The translations under genes were made by a program, and so were the position numbers. The notes beneath the pieces were generated by a model. The model was not told the origin of the DNA, made no database searches, and was given only the letters and a program-made list of their open reading frames with translations. A stretch of 44,928 nucleotides of DNA from the IMG/VR virus record IMGVR_UViG_3300044991_001880, positions 1 through 44,928 of that record; one strand, written 5' to 3'. Position 1 is the stretch's first letter. Every line of letters begins with the position of its first letter. Of this stretch, positions 7,016-15,416 are shown one piece after another. Source of the DNA: a virus.

Positions 7016-7987
7016 ATGCCAAGACCTACATCAAGCACCACCATTCAACGCCCGGATTTGGGCGCCATGGCCTACGAATACAGCATGAATGCACCGCTCA
7101 GGGGATTTATCGGGCAGGAAATAATGCCGGTTTTTGAGACGCCGGAACAGGCGGCCGACTATCCGGTGATCCCGATCGAGAGCTTGCTCAAAAGCCCGGA
7201 CTCCATCCGGCGGGCCCCTCGGGGCGGGTATGTTCGGGATGATTACGAATTCGAAACCGCCACGTACTCCTGCGAAGAATACGGCATCGAGGCCCCCGTG
7301 GATGATACCGAGTCCCGGCTGTATGCCCGATATATCGACGCGGAATCTATCGCGGTGGAACGGGCGACCGATATCCTGCTGCGGCATCATGAAATGCGGG
7401 TGGCTGCGGCCGTGTTCAATGCCGGCAATATCACCAATACTGGCGCGGTATCTGTCGAATGGAGTACTCCGGCAACGTGTACCCCGTATGACGACGTGCT
7501 GGATGCCAAGTCCACCCTTCGGGCGGCGACTGGCGTCGATATCAATGCAGCGGCCATGTCGCTCAAGGTGTTCGAGAACCTGATTCAATCCAACGAAATC
7601 CAGGGGCTGATGCAATATACCAACCCCATCCAGATGACCGGCATGCAGGCCAAGATCGAAATGATGCGGCTGTATTTTGGGCTGGATCGTTTGTTGGTTT
7701 CGGGGGCCATGAAGGATACGGCCGGCAAAGGCATTTCGTTTTCCCTGTCTGATATCTGGGACGACGAATATGTGCTGCTGTTCCGGGCGGCTGCCAATGC
7801 CCGCAACCTGAGAGAGCCCACCCTGGGCCGCACCTTCCTGTGGACGGGAGACAGCCCCCAGATGGTGACCAGTGAGCAGTATCGAGATGAGACCGTGCGG
7901 TCTAACATTTACCGCGTGCGCCAATATACCGATGAGTGTTTCGTGTTTACCGGGGCTGCATATCTGTTGAGCAATATTACTGCCTAA
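7016..7987 (+). CDS. Major capsid protein, lambda gpE family
   Basis: This 323-residue protein is of the usual length for the phage major capsid protein E family, which adopts the HK97 fold and forms the icosahedral shell. Recognisable parts are the N-terminal FIGQEIMPVFETPEQAADYPVIP region, RAPRGGYVRDDYEFET near 65, GIEAPVDD near 90, and the central DVLDAKSTLRAATG. The start has a good ribosome site, TAGGAGAAA. The C-terminus ends in YLLSNITA. Neighbours (decoration before, head-tail joining after) fit the assignment. Confidence 0.92.
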   Translation: MPRPTSSTTIQRPDLGAMAYEYSMNAPLRGFIGQEIMPVFETPEQAADYPVIPIESLLKSPDSIRRAPRGGYVRDDYEFETATYSCEEYGIEAPVDDTESRLYARYIDAESIAVERATDILLRHHEMRVAAAVFNAGNITNTGAVSVEWSTPATCTPYDDVLDAKSTLRAATGVDINAAAMSLKVFENLIQSNEIQGLMQYTNPIQMTGMQAKIEMMRLYFGLDRLLVSGAMKDTAGKGISFSLSDIWDDEYVLLFRAAANARNLREPTLGRTFLWTGDSPQMVTSEQYRDETVRSNIYRVRQYTDECFVFTGAAYLLSNITA

Positions 7988-7992
7988 AAACG

Positions 7993-8078
7993 GAAGTATG
8001 AAGGATGAAGGATAAATTATTAAATAAAATCAATCCTTAATTTTTCATACTTCATACTTCAAACTTCATACTTTTTTT
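7993..8078. repeat. Heptad-repeat hairpin element 3
   Basis: GAAGTATGAAGGATGAAGGAT heptads (7994 onward) pair with CATACTTCATACTTCAAAC-type heptads, ending in eight T. The following start codon at 8083 lies only four bases past the T run, with no Shine-Dalgarno, so the element itself forms the 5' context of the gene. Confidence 0.75.
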
Positions 8079-8082
8079 TATT

Positions 8083-8394
8083 ATGAGCATAACAGACATC
8101 ATATCGCTTATGAACGCTGATATCTTCGATATCATGGGAGACCCGGTCAGCTATGTTCCGGTGATCGGGGATGCCGTTGAAACAACGGCGCTCATCATGT
8201 CCAGTTTGCAGACCCAGCCTTCGGGACTGGGCTCTGAAACCTGGGGGCAGATTACGACCATCGAGCTGATGGTTTCGGAACTGCCCGACGGGTGCCCCAT
8301 GATTGGCGATGTGGTGGTGTTTGGCGATGTGGAATATACCATTGCGGCTGTGACGGATAATGACGGGCGGATTGTCAAAACGATTGTGACATAA
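8083..8394 (+). CDS. Head-tail joining protein, gpFII-like
   Basis: This 103-residue protein sits directly after the capsid gene, where lambda-like phages encode FII-type head-tail connectors. It ends with a compact beta region (GCPMIGDVVVFGDVEYTIAAVTDNDGRIVKTIV), as connectors of this kind do (segments: GDVVVFGDVEYTI, then GRIVKTIV). The assignment rests on position and size more than on motifs. No ribosome site is visible, because the heptad-repeat element abuts the start. Confidence 0.6.
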   Translation: MSITDIISLMNADIFDIMGDPVSYVPVIGDAVETTALIMSSLQTQPSGLGSETWGQITTIELMVSELPDGCPMIGDVVVFGDVEYTIAAVTDNDGRIVKTIVT

Positions 8395-8475
8395 AAAAAA
8401 GGTTACAGGGTACAGGGTATAGGGTGCAGGTTTTTTTTCCTGCACCCTGCCACCTGCACCCTGCACCCTGAAGTC
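8393..8475. repeat. Variant heptad-repeat hairpin (CAGGGTA/CAGGGTG type)
   Basis: This has the same architecture as the other elements but a different heptad. An A run overlaps the stop codon, then GGTTACAGGGTACAGGGTAT-type units, a T8 centre, and the complementary CACCCTGC units. It occupies the same kind of position, between a late-gene stop and the next start (8488). An equivalent element built on an unrelated 7-mer suggests that structure or period, rather than sequence, is what matters. Confidence 0.7.
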
Positions 8476-8487
8476 TTTAGGAATTCT

Positions 8488-9015
8488 ATGCCAATAACTG
8501 GGACCGGAACTGTGACTGTCGATGGTTCGGCGCGGGTGTATGCAACGACGATTCGGGAGCAGATTATCACGGGGTTTGAGCTGTTGCTGGGCAGCGTGAC
8601 AACGGCCAACGGATATCACAGCGATGCCGGCCTGAATGTGGTTCGGTGCCGGAAATCGCTCGATCCGTCAGAGCTGCCTTGCATTGTGTTGTGGCCGGGG
8701 ATGGAAATTGCCGAGCGGGCCGATTATGGCGAGACGTTTTACAGCATGCGCATGGGGATTGCCTTCCATGAATTGCTGAATGGTGAAAACCCGTCGGTGG
8801 TTGTGGAGCGGATGCTGGGGGATTTGGTGCAATCGGTGTTTTCCAGCGGAGCAAACGGCACGCAGAAGATACTGCATGTCGATTCAATTCTGTACGAGAG
8901 CGGCGGGGCTGATACATATCCGGATACCGGAGCATTATCTGTATCCTGCATTATCAATTTACAAGTTAAATACAATTATCTGTACGGAAATCCGTATAGT
9001 CCATCAGGGGGATAA
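8488..9015 (+). CDS. Tail terminator/completion protein, gpU-like
   Basis: This 175-residue protein lies between head-tail joining and tail tube genes. The sequence TIREQIITGFELLLGSV followed by a short alpha/beta protein with IVLWPGMEIAER and a C-terminal ALSVSCIINLQVKYNYLYGNPYS segment (shown in pieces: ALSVSCIINLQV, KYNYLYGNPY) is typical of minor tail or tail-completion proteins that measure and cap the tube. The start is preceded by CTTTAGGAATTCT, a moderate ribosome site. The exact lambda equivalent is inferred from order. Confidence 0.6.
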   Translation: MPITGTGTVTVDGSARVYATTIREQIITGFELLLGSVTTANGYHSDAGLNVVRCRKSLDPSELPCIVLWPGMEIAERADYGETFYSMRMGIAFHELLNGENPSVVVERMLGDLVQSVFSSGANGTQKILHVDSILYESGGADTYPDTGALSVSCIINLQVKYNYLYGNPYSPSGG

Positions 9016-9017
9016 AT

Positions 9018-10040
9018 ATGCCATCTGCCGATAATGCGATTTTGTATTACGAGGCCGGTCAGTCGCTGGTGTCTATGACAGCGTTGACTGATTCCGGGGA
9101 TCATTTGACTTATAACAGCTCCGATTCTCTTTGGTCGGACAAGTCTGGCTATAATCCTGACATCAAACCCAATGGGGTCTTGACTGGGTTGGTGGTGACA
9201 CCGGCGGCAGCCGGCACCAATGACCTGGTTGATCTGTCGGGCGGAACGCTGAATTTGAATGGAGTTGAAACAACGATCACAGCCGATGCCGATTTGATCT
9301 GTCTGCGGGGAGCAACCACCGATGTTTGTCGGATCAATTCGATTACCATCACCAGTGCCGGGGAGATTGCTGTGCTTACTGGAGCGGATCATACCGCATT
9401 TTCCGAAACACGTGGCGCCAATGGCGGGCCGCCATGGATACCGACCGGGTCTGTGGAAATTGCTCAGGTGCGGTTTTCGGCCATTGCCAATGCAGCGGTG
9501 GCGGCAACGGAAATCAAGGCCATTCCGAATACTCATCGGGAGCTGGCGGCATTTCCGACCTATGAAACCAATTTCTCTACGGTGGAATCCGGTGTGCTCG
9601 GGTCGGCCGGGGTGGCCTTCAACAGTGCGTTGATGGCGGCGCATAGTGATGATTCCGGCAGCACGATCAAAACCAAAAAGGTTTATGCCCAGTATTATGA
9701 GCCGGAGTTTGCACAGATCCCCAAAACGAGTGACTTCAAACGACCAGCCAACAGCAAGAGTGTTTCAAGCACACAGATTTATGGCGGGGCGATTGGTTCG
9801 GTCTCCACCAGTCTGGGGCAGGGTAGTTTTAAGGCGTACCTGAATGATGGGGTGACCGACGGCCTGCTGAGTGAAGAGGGAAACAATCTGTGGTTTAAAT
9901 TCAAACCCGACCGGTTGAAAAACCCTTACGTGTTGACTCAGGGGTATCTCGGGATTGTGGAGCAGTATCCGGCCGGATCCTCGATTATGGCAGACTGCAC
10001 CATTTCGGCGGAAGTGTCGGGCGATAGAGTTTCCGGATAA
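9018..10040 (+). CDS. Major tail tube protein
   Basis: This 340-residue, Ser/Thr/Gly-rich beta protein is in the position of lambda gpV. Features include the N-terminal NAILYYEAGQSLVSM, a middle IPTGSVEIAQVRFS segment, and YYEPEFAQIPKTSDFKRP near residue 228, a pattern seen in phage tail tube proteins. It is longer than gpV, suggesting an added surface domain. It overlaps the next gene by one base (TAATG), so the two are co-translated. Confidence 0.7.
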   Translation: MPSADNAILYYEAGQSLVSMTALTDSGDHLTYNSSDSLWSDKSGYNPDIKPNGVLTGLVVTPAAAGTNDLVDLSGGTLNLNGVETTITADADLICLRGATTDVCRINSITITSAGEIAVLTGADHTAFSETRGANGGPPWIPTGSVEIAQVRFSAIANAAVAATEIKAIPNTHRELAAFPTYETNFSTVESGVLGSAGVAFNSALMAAHSDDSGSTIKTKKVYAQYYEPEFAQIPKTSDFKRPANSKSVSSTQIYGGAIGSVSTSLGQGSFKAYLNDGVTDGLLSEEGNNLWFKFKPDRLKNPYVLTQGYLGIVEQYPAGSSIMADCTISAEVSGDRVSG

Positions 10041-10291
10041 TGGCGACCCTGGGCGACATCGTGAAACAATTGCAGAGCGCCGATTCTGAAAAGGCGGCGC
10101 TCTTTGAGAGATGGCTGACCATCATGAACGGCGGGTCGATGATTGGTTTGGCAAAAATGACCGACGGCATGATGGGAATGCCAATTTCGAAGTTTGGGGC
10201 CGGGCGGTATGCGAGATCATCGGCCAACAAAATGATTGCATTTGAGCAGCAGAGGGCGACGTTGACGGTGGATTGGCCGAGACCTTATTGA
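10040..10291 (+). CDS. Small 83-residue tail-region protein
   Basis: I do not recognise this protein. It is short, helical at the N-terminus (IVKQLQSADSEKAALFERWL) and Met/Gly-rich in the middle. It is coupled to the tail tube gene by TAATG overlap and is followed by a heptad-repeat hairpin. A role in tail assembly is inferred from position only. Confidence 0.6.
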   Translation: MATLGDIVKQLQSADSEKAALFERWLTIMNGGSMIGLAKMTDGMMGMPISKFGAGRYARSSANKMIAFEQQRATLTVDWPRPY

Positions 10292-10373
10292 AAGGATGAA
10301 GGATGAAGGATGAAGGATGAAAAAAGGACTGACATGCTTTTTTCATAATTCATAATTCATACTTCATAATTTA
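10290..10373. repeat. Heptad-repeat hairpin element 4
   Basis: Four perfect GGATGAA units in the left arm (from 10293) are followed by a centre, then CATAATTCATAATTCATACTT in the right arm (shown as CATAATTCAT, then ACTTCAT). It begins on the stop codon of the 83-residue gene and ends four bases before the GTG start at 10378. Confidence 0.75.
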
Positions 10374-10377
10374 AGAA

Positions 10378-11013
10378 GTGGCGAAATTTGAGTTGAAAAT
10401 TGATGAGACGCAAATGGCTGATGTGAAAGCGGCGGTGAGTGGCATCAAGAACGGCTACGAAACTGTAATGAAGAATGCCATCAACCGGACGCTGTCAACG
10501 GTGCAGACACAGGCGGTGGCCCGGATTGCCAATGAGTTGAATTTGTCTTCGACGCGGATCAAGCAGAATTTTAGGATTTTGAATGCAACGCTGGCCAGGA
10601 TCGGCGGCGGGGTGTATTCGACGGGGTCTCCGATCGGGCTGTATTCGTTCGGGGCTGTGGAGAATATGAGCGGGGTGAAAGTTCGGGTAAAGAAGGCATC
10701 TTCGGCAGATATCATCAAACATACGTTTATCGCCACGACCAAGCACAAAAAGGCTGGTGCTGTAAAAAATGTTTATTGGCGAATGTGGAATCAATATCGG
10801 ACGCGGTGGGATATCAACAAGCGGTATGCCAAGTTGCCGGATCAATATCGGTTCAAGTTGGAACGGCGCACCGGCCCGCGTATCGAAGATATATATGCAG
10901 GTGACCTGGTGTTTGAGCCGGTGACGATTCAGGCGCAAACGCTGTTTGTGCAGCGGGTGGATGAAGAAGTGACAGAGCTTTTTCGAAAACTTGCGGCTGT
11001 TGGCAGTATTTGA
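10378..11013 (+). CDS. Minor tail protein Z (gpZ/GPZ family)
   Basis: This 211-residue protein starts at GTG 10378 directly after a heptad element. The pattern of an N-terminal helix with AVSGIKNGYETVMKNAINRT, then TRIKQNFRI, and a basic middle part (TTKHKKAGAVKNVYWRMWN) matches the prophage minor tail protein Z family. In lambda, gpZ acts at the tail end that joins the head. There is no ATG near this start; the GTG is supported by the preceding AAGAA and by the homology-like N-terminus. Confidence 0.75.
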   Translation: MAKFELKIDETQMADVKAAVSGIKNGYETVMKNAINRTLSTVQTQAVARIANELNLSSTRIKQNFRILNATLARIGGGVYSTGSPIGLYSFGAVENMSGVKVRVKKASSADIIKHTFIATTKHKKAGAVKNVYWRMWNQYRTRWDINKRYAKLPDQYRFKLERRTGPRIEDIYAGDLVFEPVTIQAQTLFVQRVDEEVTELFRKLAAVGSI

Positions 11014-11103
11014 CCCATACTTATATATGGATATTAAAGAGATCGTTCGTTCTGGCGCATTACAGCGAGCCAGGATGTAAACATCGATGAAATAAAGGGT
11101 GTC

Positions 11104-11568
11104 ATGGCATTTAAAGCAAAATCATTTGATAAGGCGAAATTTGAGCCCCGAACAACCGAAGTGAAGGTGCCGGGGCTGTCGGAATGGTTCGACGGGCCAG
11201 CGGTGTGGGTGGTGCGGGGGTTGTCGGGCAATGAATTGGGCCGGTGTAACGAACTGGCGGAGAAGAACCGAAAAAATATTTCGGATATTGTGCGGGCATT
11301 GATTGCCAATAAAGGCGGGGAGACAGCGGAAGCCATTGCCGGGCTGGTGAGTTTATCCGACGATGTTCCCCAGGATGTGGCCCGGCGGATCGAATATCTG
11401 ATTGCGGGCAGTGTGGATCCGGATTGTCCGCTGGAGCGGGCGGTGTTACTCAATCAAGCCTTCCCGATAGAATTTCGAATTATCACCGAAGAAATATTCA
11501 CGCTGACCGGCCAGGGACATGTGCCGGGAAAGCCGATACCCTCTGGGAACGAGACGACATCCAGTTAG
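11104..11568 (+). CDS. Tail assembly chaperone (gpG-like)
   Basis: This 154-residue soluble protein immediately upstream of the tape measure gene is in the position of lambda gpG. It begins MAFKAKSFDKAKFEPRTTEV and has the ALLNQAFP-like region near the end (AVLLNQAFPIEFRIITEE). At 11526-11532 the zero-frame sequence G GGA AAG is identical to the lambda G/T slippery heptamer, and an open -1 frame continues to 11705. A fraction of ribosomes should thus make a longer gpGT-like product. These chaperones coat the tape measure protein during tail assembly. Confidence 0.8.
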   Translation: MAFKAKSFDKAKFEPRTTEVKVPGLSEWFDGPAVWVVRGLSGNELGRCNELAEKNRKNISDIVRALIANKGGETAEAIAGLVSLSDDVPQDVARRIEYLIAGSVDPDCPLERAVLLNQAFPIEFRIITEEIFTLTGQGHVPGKPIPSGNETTSS

Positions 11569-11705
11569 ATTTGATGTTGTGTGATCTCAGGGGGAAACTC
11601 CTCTACGAAGTCCGCCCGGACATTTTCCCCTATCCGGGACTGTGCGACACCGAACGTGCCCTCTGGTCGATGTATTACGATAGGAAAAACAATCAGAAAG
11701 GATGA
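11104..11705 (+). CDS. Frameshift product of the tail chaperone gene (gpGT-like)
   Basis: A -1 shift at G GGA AAG (11526-11532) joins residues 1-143 of the chaperone to 57 residues in the -1 frame, re-reading G11532 and ending at 11703-11705 (about 200 residues in all). The extension (ADTLWERDDIQL, then VRPDIFPYPGLCDTERALW) has no start codon of its own with a ribosome site, which supports production only by frameshifting. In lambda, the T extension links the chaperone to tail tube subunits. Confidence 0.75.
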
Positions 11706-11778
11706 AGTATGAATTATGAAGTATGAAAAAGGACTCAAAACCATTTTTTCATAATTCATCCTTCATCCTTCATAATTT
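11698..11778. repeat. Heptad-repeat hairpin element 5
   Basis: GGATGAAGTATGAATTATGA heptads pair with the downstream TTCATAATTCATCCTTCATCC array (shown as TTCATAATTCAT and CCTTCATCC). It overlaps the stop of the frameshift extension and ends four bases before the tape measure start. It may also lie close enough to the slippery site to affect ribosome flow, though it starts about 165 bases downstream. Confidence 0.75.
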
Positions 11779-11782
11779 ATAC

Positions 11783-14464
11783 ATGGCCGATCTCGAAAAA
11801 ACAGTATCCATTCTCTTTAAGGGCGTCGATGAAGTGTCCACGACAATGGACAAGATCGGCGGGTCTCTCTCCAATCTGGGAACATCTCTTGAATCGGCTA
11901 CCCAGCCGTTTGCCAACATGGCGCTGGCGGTTGAAAAGTTTGAAGCTACTTTAGCGGTACTTGCAGCAGGCGGAATTGTGGCTGCGGTATCGGCGGCCGG
12001 AAAATTCCAGGCCGGACTAAACGAAATCCATACCCTCCTTCGGGAATCACCTGAAGATGTTGCGGCATTTGATGACGCGATAGAAAATTACGCACGCAAC
12101 TCCACCCAAAGCCTCGAAGACATTCAGGCCGCCATTTATCAGGCGCTGTCTGCCAACGTCGATTATAGAGATTCCATCCAATTCATTACCGAAGCTGAAA
12201 AGTTGGCGGTGGCCGGTCAATCAACACTAAAAGAATCGGTTGATCTCTTGACAAGCGTTATGTCTGCTTACGGTGCATCTTGGAGTGATGCCAATCAATA
12301 TTCAGACATATTTTTCAAAACTGTTGAAATAGGAAAGGTGAATGTACCACAACTGGCAAGCGCACTGGGGTTAGTAGCGCCAGCGGCGGCGATTTCAGGT
12401 GTATCCATAAAAGAAGTAAGTGCAGCATTGGCCGCGCTTACGGCCGGAGGTTTAACATCGAGTCAGGCTGCTGAATATTTACGGCAAGTCATTTCGGATT
12501 TGGTTAAGCCATCGGACAGTGCGGTAAGTGCATTTGAAAATTTAAAAATAAAGTTTGGATCTGCTGAACTTGCATCAGTAGGTTTATCTGGAAAGATGCA
12601 GGAAATTTGGGAAAAATCCGGAGGCAGTGCCGACTCAATAATAAAACTGTTTGGAAACGTAACATCTTTTAGCGCTGCATCGGTATTAGGTGCAGACAAA
12701 GCGGGTCTATATGCAAAAGCATTGGATGAATTAAATAAGGCTGCTGGGGCAACAGATCGAGCCTATCAAATAATGGTCGATAATATCGACAAGGTTAACA
12801 CCAGGCTAATTAACAGCATGAAATTAGCTTTGGTTGAAGCAGGGAAACCGCTGCTTGATGACTGGGAAAATATTGCAAACGCTCTTGGCAAAGTGTTTCA
12901 AGGGGTTCAATTTGGGCTGAAAGAGGGAGCCTTTTCTGAAATCTACACGGCCATTGAATCCTTTGCATCCGAGTTTGCCGATTACCTGCGGAAGGTGGCG
13001 GCCGCCATTCCTGAGGCTATGCAAGCCATCAATTTTGAGGGTTTGCTGGCGTCGGTAAAAGAATTGGGCGGTGCGGTCGGGGATGTTTTCAAAACCCTGT
13101 TTGGGGATCTGGATTTAACCAAACCCGAAGATATGGCCAAGGCCATGCAAAAAATCGTGGATGGCATCACCGCTATGAACAATGTCACAAAAGGCATTGT
13201 TGAAGGGCTGAAACCTTTTGTGACAGCGTTGGGCGAATTTGCCAATGATGCGCTGAACGCCGATGGAAAAACGGCGGAATTGACCGGTAAGATATTGGGT
13301 TTTGGGCAGGGAGTGAATACGGCGATATCGGCCGTCAACAGTCTGGCTCCGGCCATGGAAATATTTTCCGGATCCTTGATCTTGAAGGCCATCAGTAACC
13401 TGGGCGGTCTGGCATCTATTGTGGGTGCGCTGCCATTTGTGGCGGCGGGAGCTGCGGCAACGGGACTTGCTTATGCGGTGAATCAACTCAATCCACCGAT
13501 TGATCTGGCGAATGCCAAATTTGACGAATTCGGCAACCTGATGGGCGATTTCAACAATATGTATGCAGAGCCGGTCGTGGCGTCTGTGGGTGAAATCGGG
13601 CAAAGCCTGAAAGACATACCCGGTGTTACCGAGTTGATGTTTGAAACAGACATGGACTCGGCCATTAACCAGATTCAGGGGTTAAACGAAAACCTGCTGG
13701 AGTTTGAGGCCGGGGTATCTGTGCTGATCGATGCAGACCCGGAACCAGCTCAGATAAAAATCGGTGAGCTGTCCAACAAAATGGCGGATTATGATGGGCG
13801 GAAGTATTCGGCGGACTTTGAAATCAGCGATGAATCTTATGATAAAACAATGTACCGCATAATGGAAGTCACAAGCGCTGATGGATTTCCTATACAATTC
13901 AAGGTTCGCGTTGACGATGAATCGATAACGAAAAGCGAAAATAAGATCAAAGAAATTCCAACCGAAAAGATGCTTGAGATAAAGCTGCAAGGCGATATCG
14001 ATACAGAAATAGCCCTAATCAAGGCTGATGCAGAAATGATGCAGAAGGCCGTGGAGTGGTCGGCCAAACTTGAAATCGCAAACATCGAATCGCAGACCGA
14101 ACGGGTCAAGGCCATGTTCTCCAGCGTATCGGACACCATCGGAAGTGTATCGAGTGAAATCAGCGGGCTGTTTGGGAAAATACCAAAATCAGAATATGAC
14201 TTCGGGGCCAGGGAATGGCAGGCGGCCGTGAACCAGGCTATGCAAATACAGGATGAAGCATTCAGGCTGGAAAAGCAGTTGGTGGCTGAACAAATCAAGT
14301 TGATGGAAACCAAAGATGATTTGATGAAATCCGGAAAAGGATTGATCAAGATTGACTCCACCGGACTGGAACCGGCCCTTGAAATGATTATGTGGCAAAT
14401 TCTGCAGAAGGTGCAATTGAAGGCAAACGAGGACTCGGCATCCTTCCTGTTGGGGATAAATTGA
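11783..14464 (+). CDS. Tail tape measure protein
   Basis: This 893-residue protein sets tail length and occupies the tail lumen. It has long Ala-rich helices, an N-terminal phage-TMP segment with AGKFQAGLNEIHTLL, TLKESVDLLTSVMSAYG and a LVAPAAAISGVS core, hydrophobic patches near residues 540-570 (SLILKAISNLGGLASIVGAL, then PFVAAGAAATGLAYAV) and a coiled-coil C-terminus. The start MADLEKTVS at 11783 follows a heptad element; an in-frame ATG at 11723 inside that element is rejected. Codons for roughly residues 150-340 are more AT-rich than the rest. It is the longest gene here, as expected. Confidence 0.9.
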   Translation: MADLEKTVSILFKGVDEVSTTMDKIGGSLSNLGTSLESATQPFANMALAVEKFEATLAVLAAGGIVAAVSAAGKFQAGLNEIHTLLRESPEDVAAFDDAIENYARNSTQSLEDIQAAIYQALSANVDYRDSIQFITEAEKLAVAGQSTLKESVDLLTSVMSAYGASWSDANQYSDIFFKTVEIGKVNVPQLASALGLVAPAAAISGVSIKEVSAALAALTAGGLTSSQAAEYLRQVISDLVKPSDSAVSAFENLKIKFGSAELASVGLSGKMQEIWEKSGGSADSIIKLFGNVTSFSAASVLGADKAGLYAKALDELNKAAGATDRAYQIMVDNIDKVNTRLINSMKLALVEAGKPLLDDWENIANALGKVFQGVQFGLKEGAFSEIYTAIESFASEFADYLRKVAAAIPEAMQAINFEGLLASVKELGGAVGDVFKTLFGDLDLTKPEDMAKAMQKIVDGITAMNNVTKGIVEGLKPFVTALGEFANDALNADGKTAELTGKILGFGQGVNTAISAVNSLAPAMEIFSGSLILKAISNLGGLASIVGALPFVAAGAAATGLAYAVNQLNPPIDLANAKFDEFGNLMGDFNNMYAEPVVASVGEIGQSLKDIPGVTELMFETDMDSAINQIQGLNENLLEFEAGVSVLIDADPEPAQIKIGELSNKMADYDGRKYSADFEISDESYDKTMYRIMEVTSADGFPIQFKVRVDDESITKSENKIKEIPTEKMLEIKLQGDIDTEIALIKADAEMMQKAVEWSAKLEIANIESQTERVKAMFSSVSDTIGSVSSEISGLFGKIPKSEYDFGAREWQAAVNQAMQIQDEAFRLEKQLVAEQIKLMETKDDLMKSGKGLIKIDSTGLEPALEMIMWQILQKVQLKANEDSASFLLGIN

Positions 14465-14543
14465 AAGGATGAAGGATGAAGGATGAAGTATGAAAAATGA
14501 CGAACAGCCATCATTCATAATTCATCCTTCATAATTCATAATT
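14463..14543. repeat. Heptad-repeat hairpin element 6
   Basis: Three GGATGAA units and GTATGAA (14466 onward) pair with TTCATAATTCATCCTTCATA-type sequence. It directly follows the tape measure stop and precedes ATG 14550, which lacks a clear ribosome site. Confidence 0.75.
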
Positions 14544-14549
14544 GATACC

Positions 14550-14891
14550 ATGTTGATTACATTTTCATCGATCGAGCAGGGCGAATATGTAACGCTCAAT
14601 GTACCGGCGGCGCCCGTGCGGGAAAACACCCGGCGGCTGTCTCGCTCGGCCACGTTGGATGGCGGGGCGGTGATTACCGACAGCGGGTATTCGGATGCCG
14701 ACCGGACGTTTTCGTTTGCGGCGGTAAGTATCAGCCCATCGGCGGCCGACAGGTTATGGGCATTTTTCGAAAGCGAGAGCCTGGTGGGGCTGGCCTGCCC
14801 CGAGGGGTTTTTTGTAGGGTACATCGAATCGGTGAAAATCGATGGGGATACGGCGGATGTGTCGTTTTGGGTGTATGAGAAAATTACGTGA
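14550..14891 (+). CDS. Small minor tail protein (gpM position)
   Basis: This 113-residue beta-rich protein sits immediately after the tape measure, where lambda has gpM. It begins MLITFSSIEQGEYVTLNVPA and ends in a strand-rich region with FFVGYIESVKIDGDTADVSF. It probably belongs to the tail tip or distal tail complex. The call is by position; I see no diagnostic motif. Confidence 0.5.
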   Translation: MLITFSSIEQGEYVTLNVPAAPVRENTRRLSRSATLDGGAVITDSGYSDADRTFSFAAVSISPSAADRLWAFFESESLVGLACPEGFFVGYIESVKIDGDTADVSFWVYEKIT

Positions 14892-14910
14892 TGGGCGGGA
14901 TAATGTTTGA

Positions 14911-14940
14911 CACGGACAGACACGGACAGGCACGGACTTG
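14911..14940. repeat. Three 10-bp direct repeats (ACACGGACAG)
   Basis: ACACGGACAG occurs at 14911-14920 and 14921-14930, followed by GCACGGACTT at 14931-14940, in the 80-base gap between two tail genes. Related GGCACGGACA and GGGACAGACA tracts occur at the 3' end of the portal gene (about 4870-4905). This is a third short tandem repeat type at late-gene boundaries; no function is evident. Confidence 0.5.
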
Positions 14941-14971
14941 AATAGACAGGACAGGAAGGGGATTATAGATC

Positions 14972-15403
14972 ATGGCAGTTGTAGCGACAGTACCCAATCA
15001 TTTTAAATATTTGTTGGCCACCAAAGCGGTGGATTTGGCAAACGACACGTTTAAAATCATTTTGATGAATACGACGTTTGCATTCGACAAAGACAGTCAT
15101 GCGCTGCTGGCAGATGTGACTGCCGACCAGCTATCTACAGGCAACGGATATACCCAGGACAGCAAGACCCTGTCGGGGGTGACCGTAACGGAAAATGACA
15201 TCACAGACAAGGCAACATCAGTGTGGTCGGATGTAACGTGGACAGCATCGGGCGGATCGATCGGGCCGTCTGGGGCAGCCATCATTTATGATGATACTGT
15301 GGCCAATGACCCGGTAGTGATGTGCATCGACTTCGGGGCAGACTTCACCACCCCTGACGGGTTTTCCTTCCAAATCCAGGCGCCAGAAATTGATCTGGCA
15401 TAA
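14972..15403 (+). CDS. Phage structural protein, tail tip or fibre region
   Basis: This 143-residue protein begins MAVVATVPNHFKYLLATKAV, then LANDTFKIILMNTTFAFD. The pattern is familiar from small phage structural proteins encoded among fibre genes. The middle part contains GGSIGPSGAAIIYDD and ends in a beta segment. The ribosome site GGAAGGGG lies about 13 bases upstream. The protein is probably a component at the tail end; exact role unknown. Confidence 0.6.
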   Translation: MAVVATVPNHFKYLLATKAVDLANDTFKIILMNTTFAFDKDSHALLADVTADQLSTGNGYTQDSKTLSGVTVTENDITDKATSVWSDVTWTASGGSIGPSGAAIIYDDTVANDPVVMCIDFGADFTTPDGFSFQIQAPEIDLA

Positions 15404-15416
15404 GCGGGGGCGATAA

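Noticed and set aside
7031-7924. Long minus-strand ORF opposite the capsid gene
   Set aside because: Antisense shadow of the well-supported major capsid gene.
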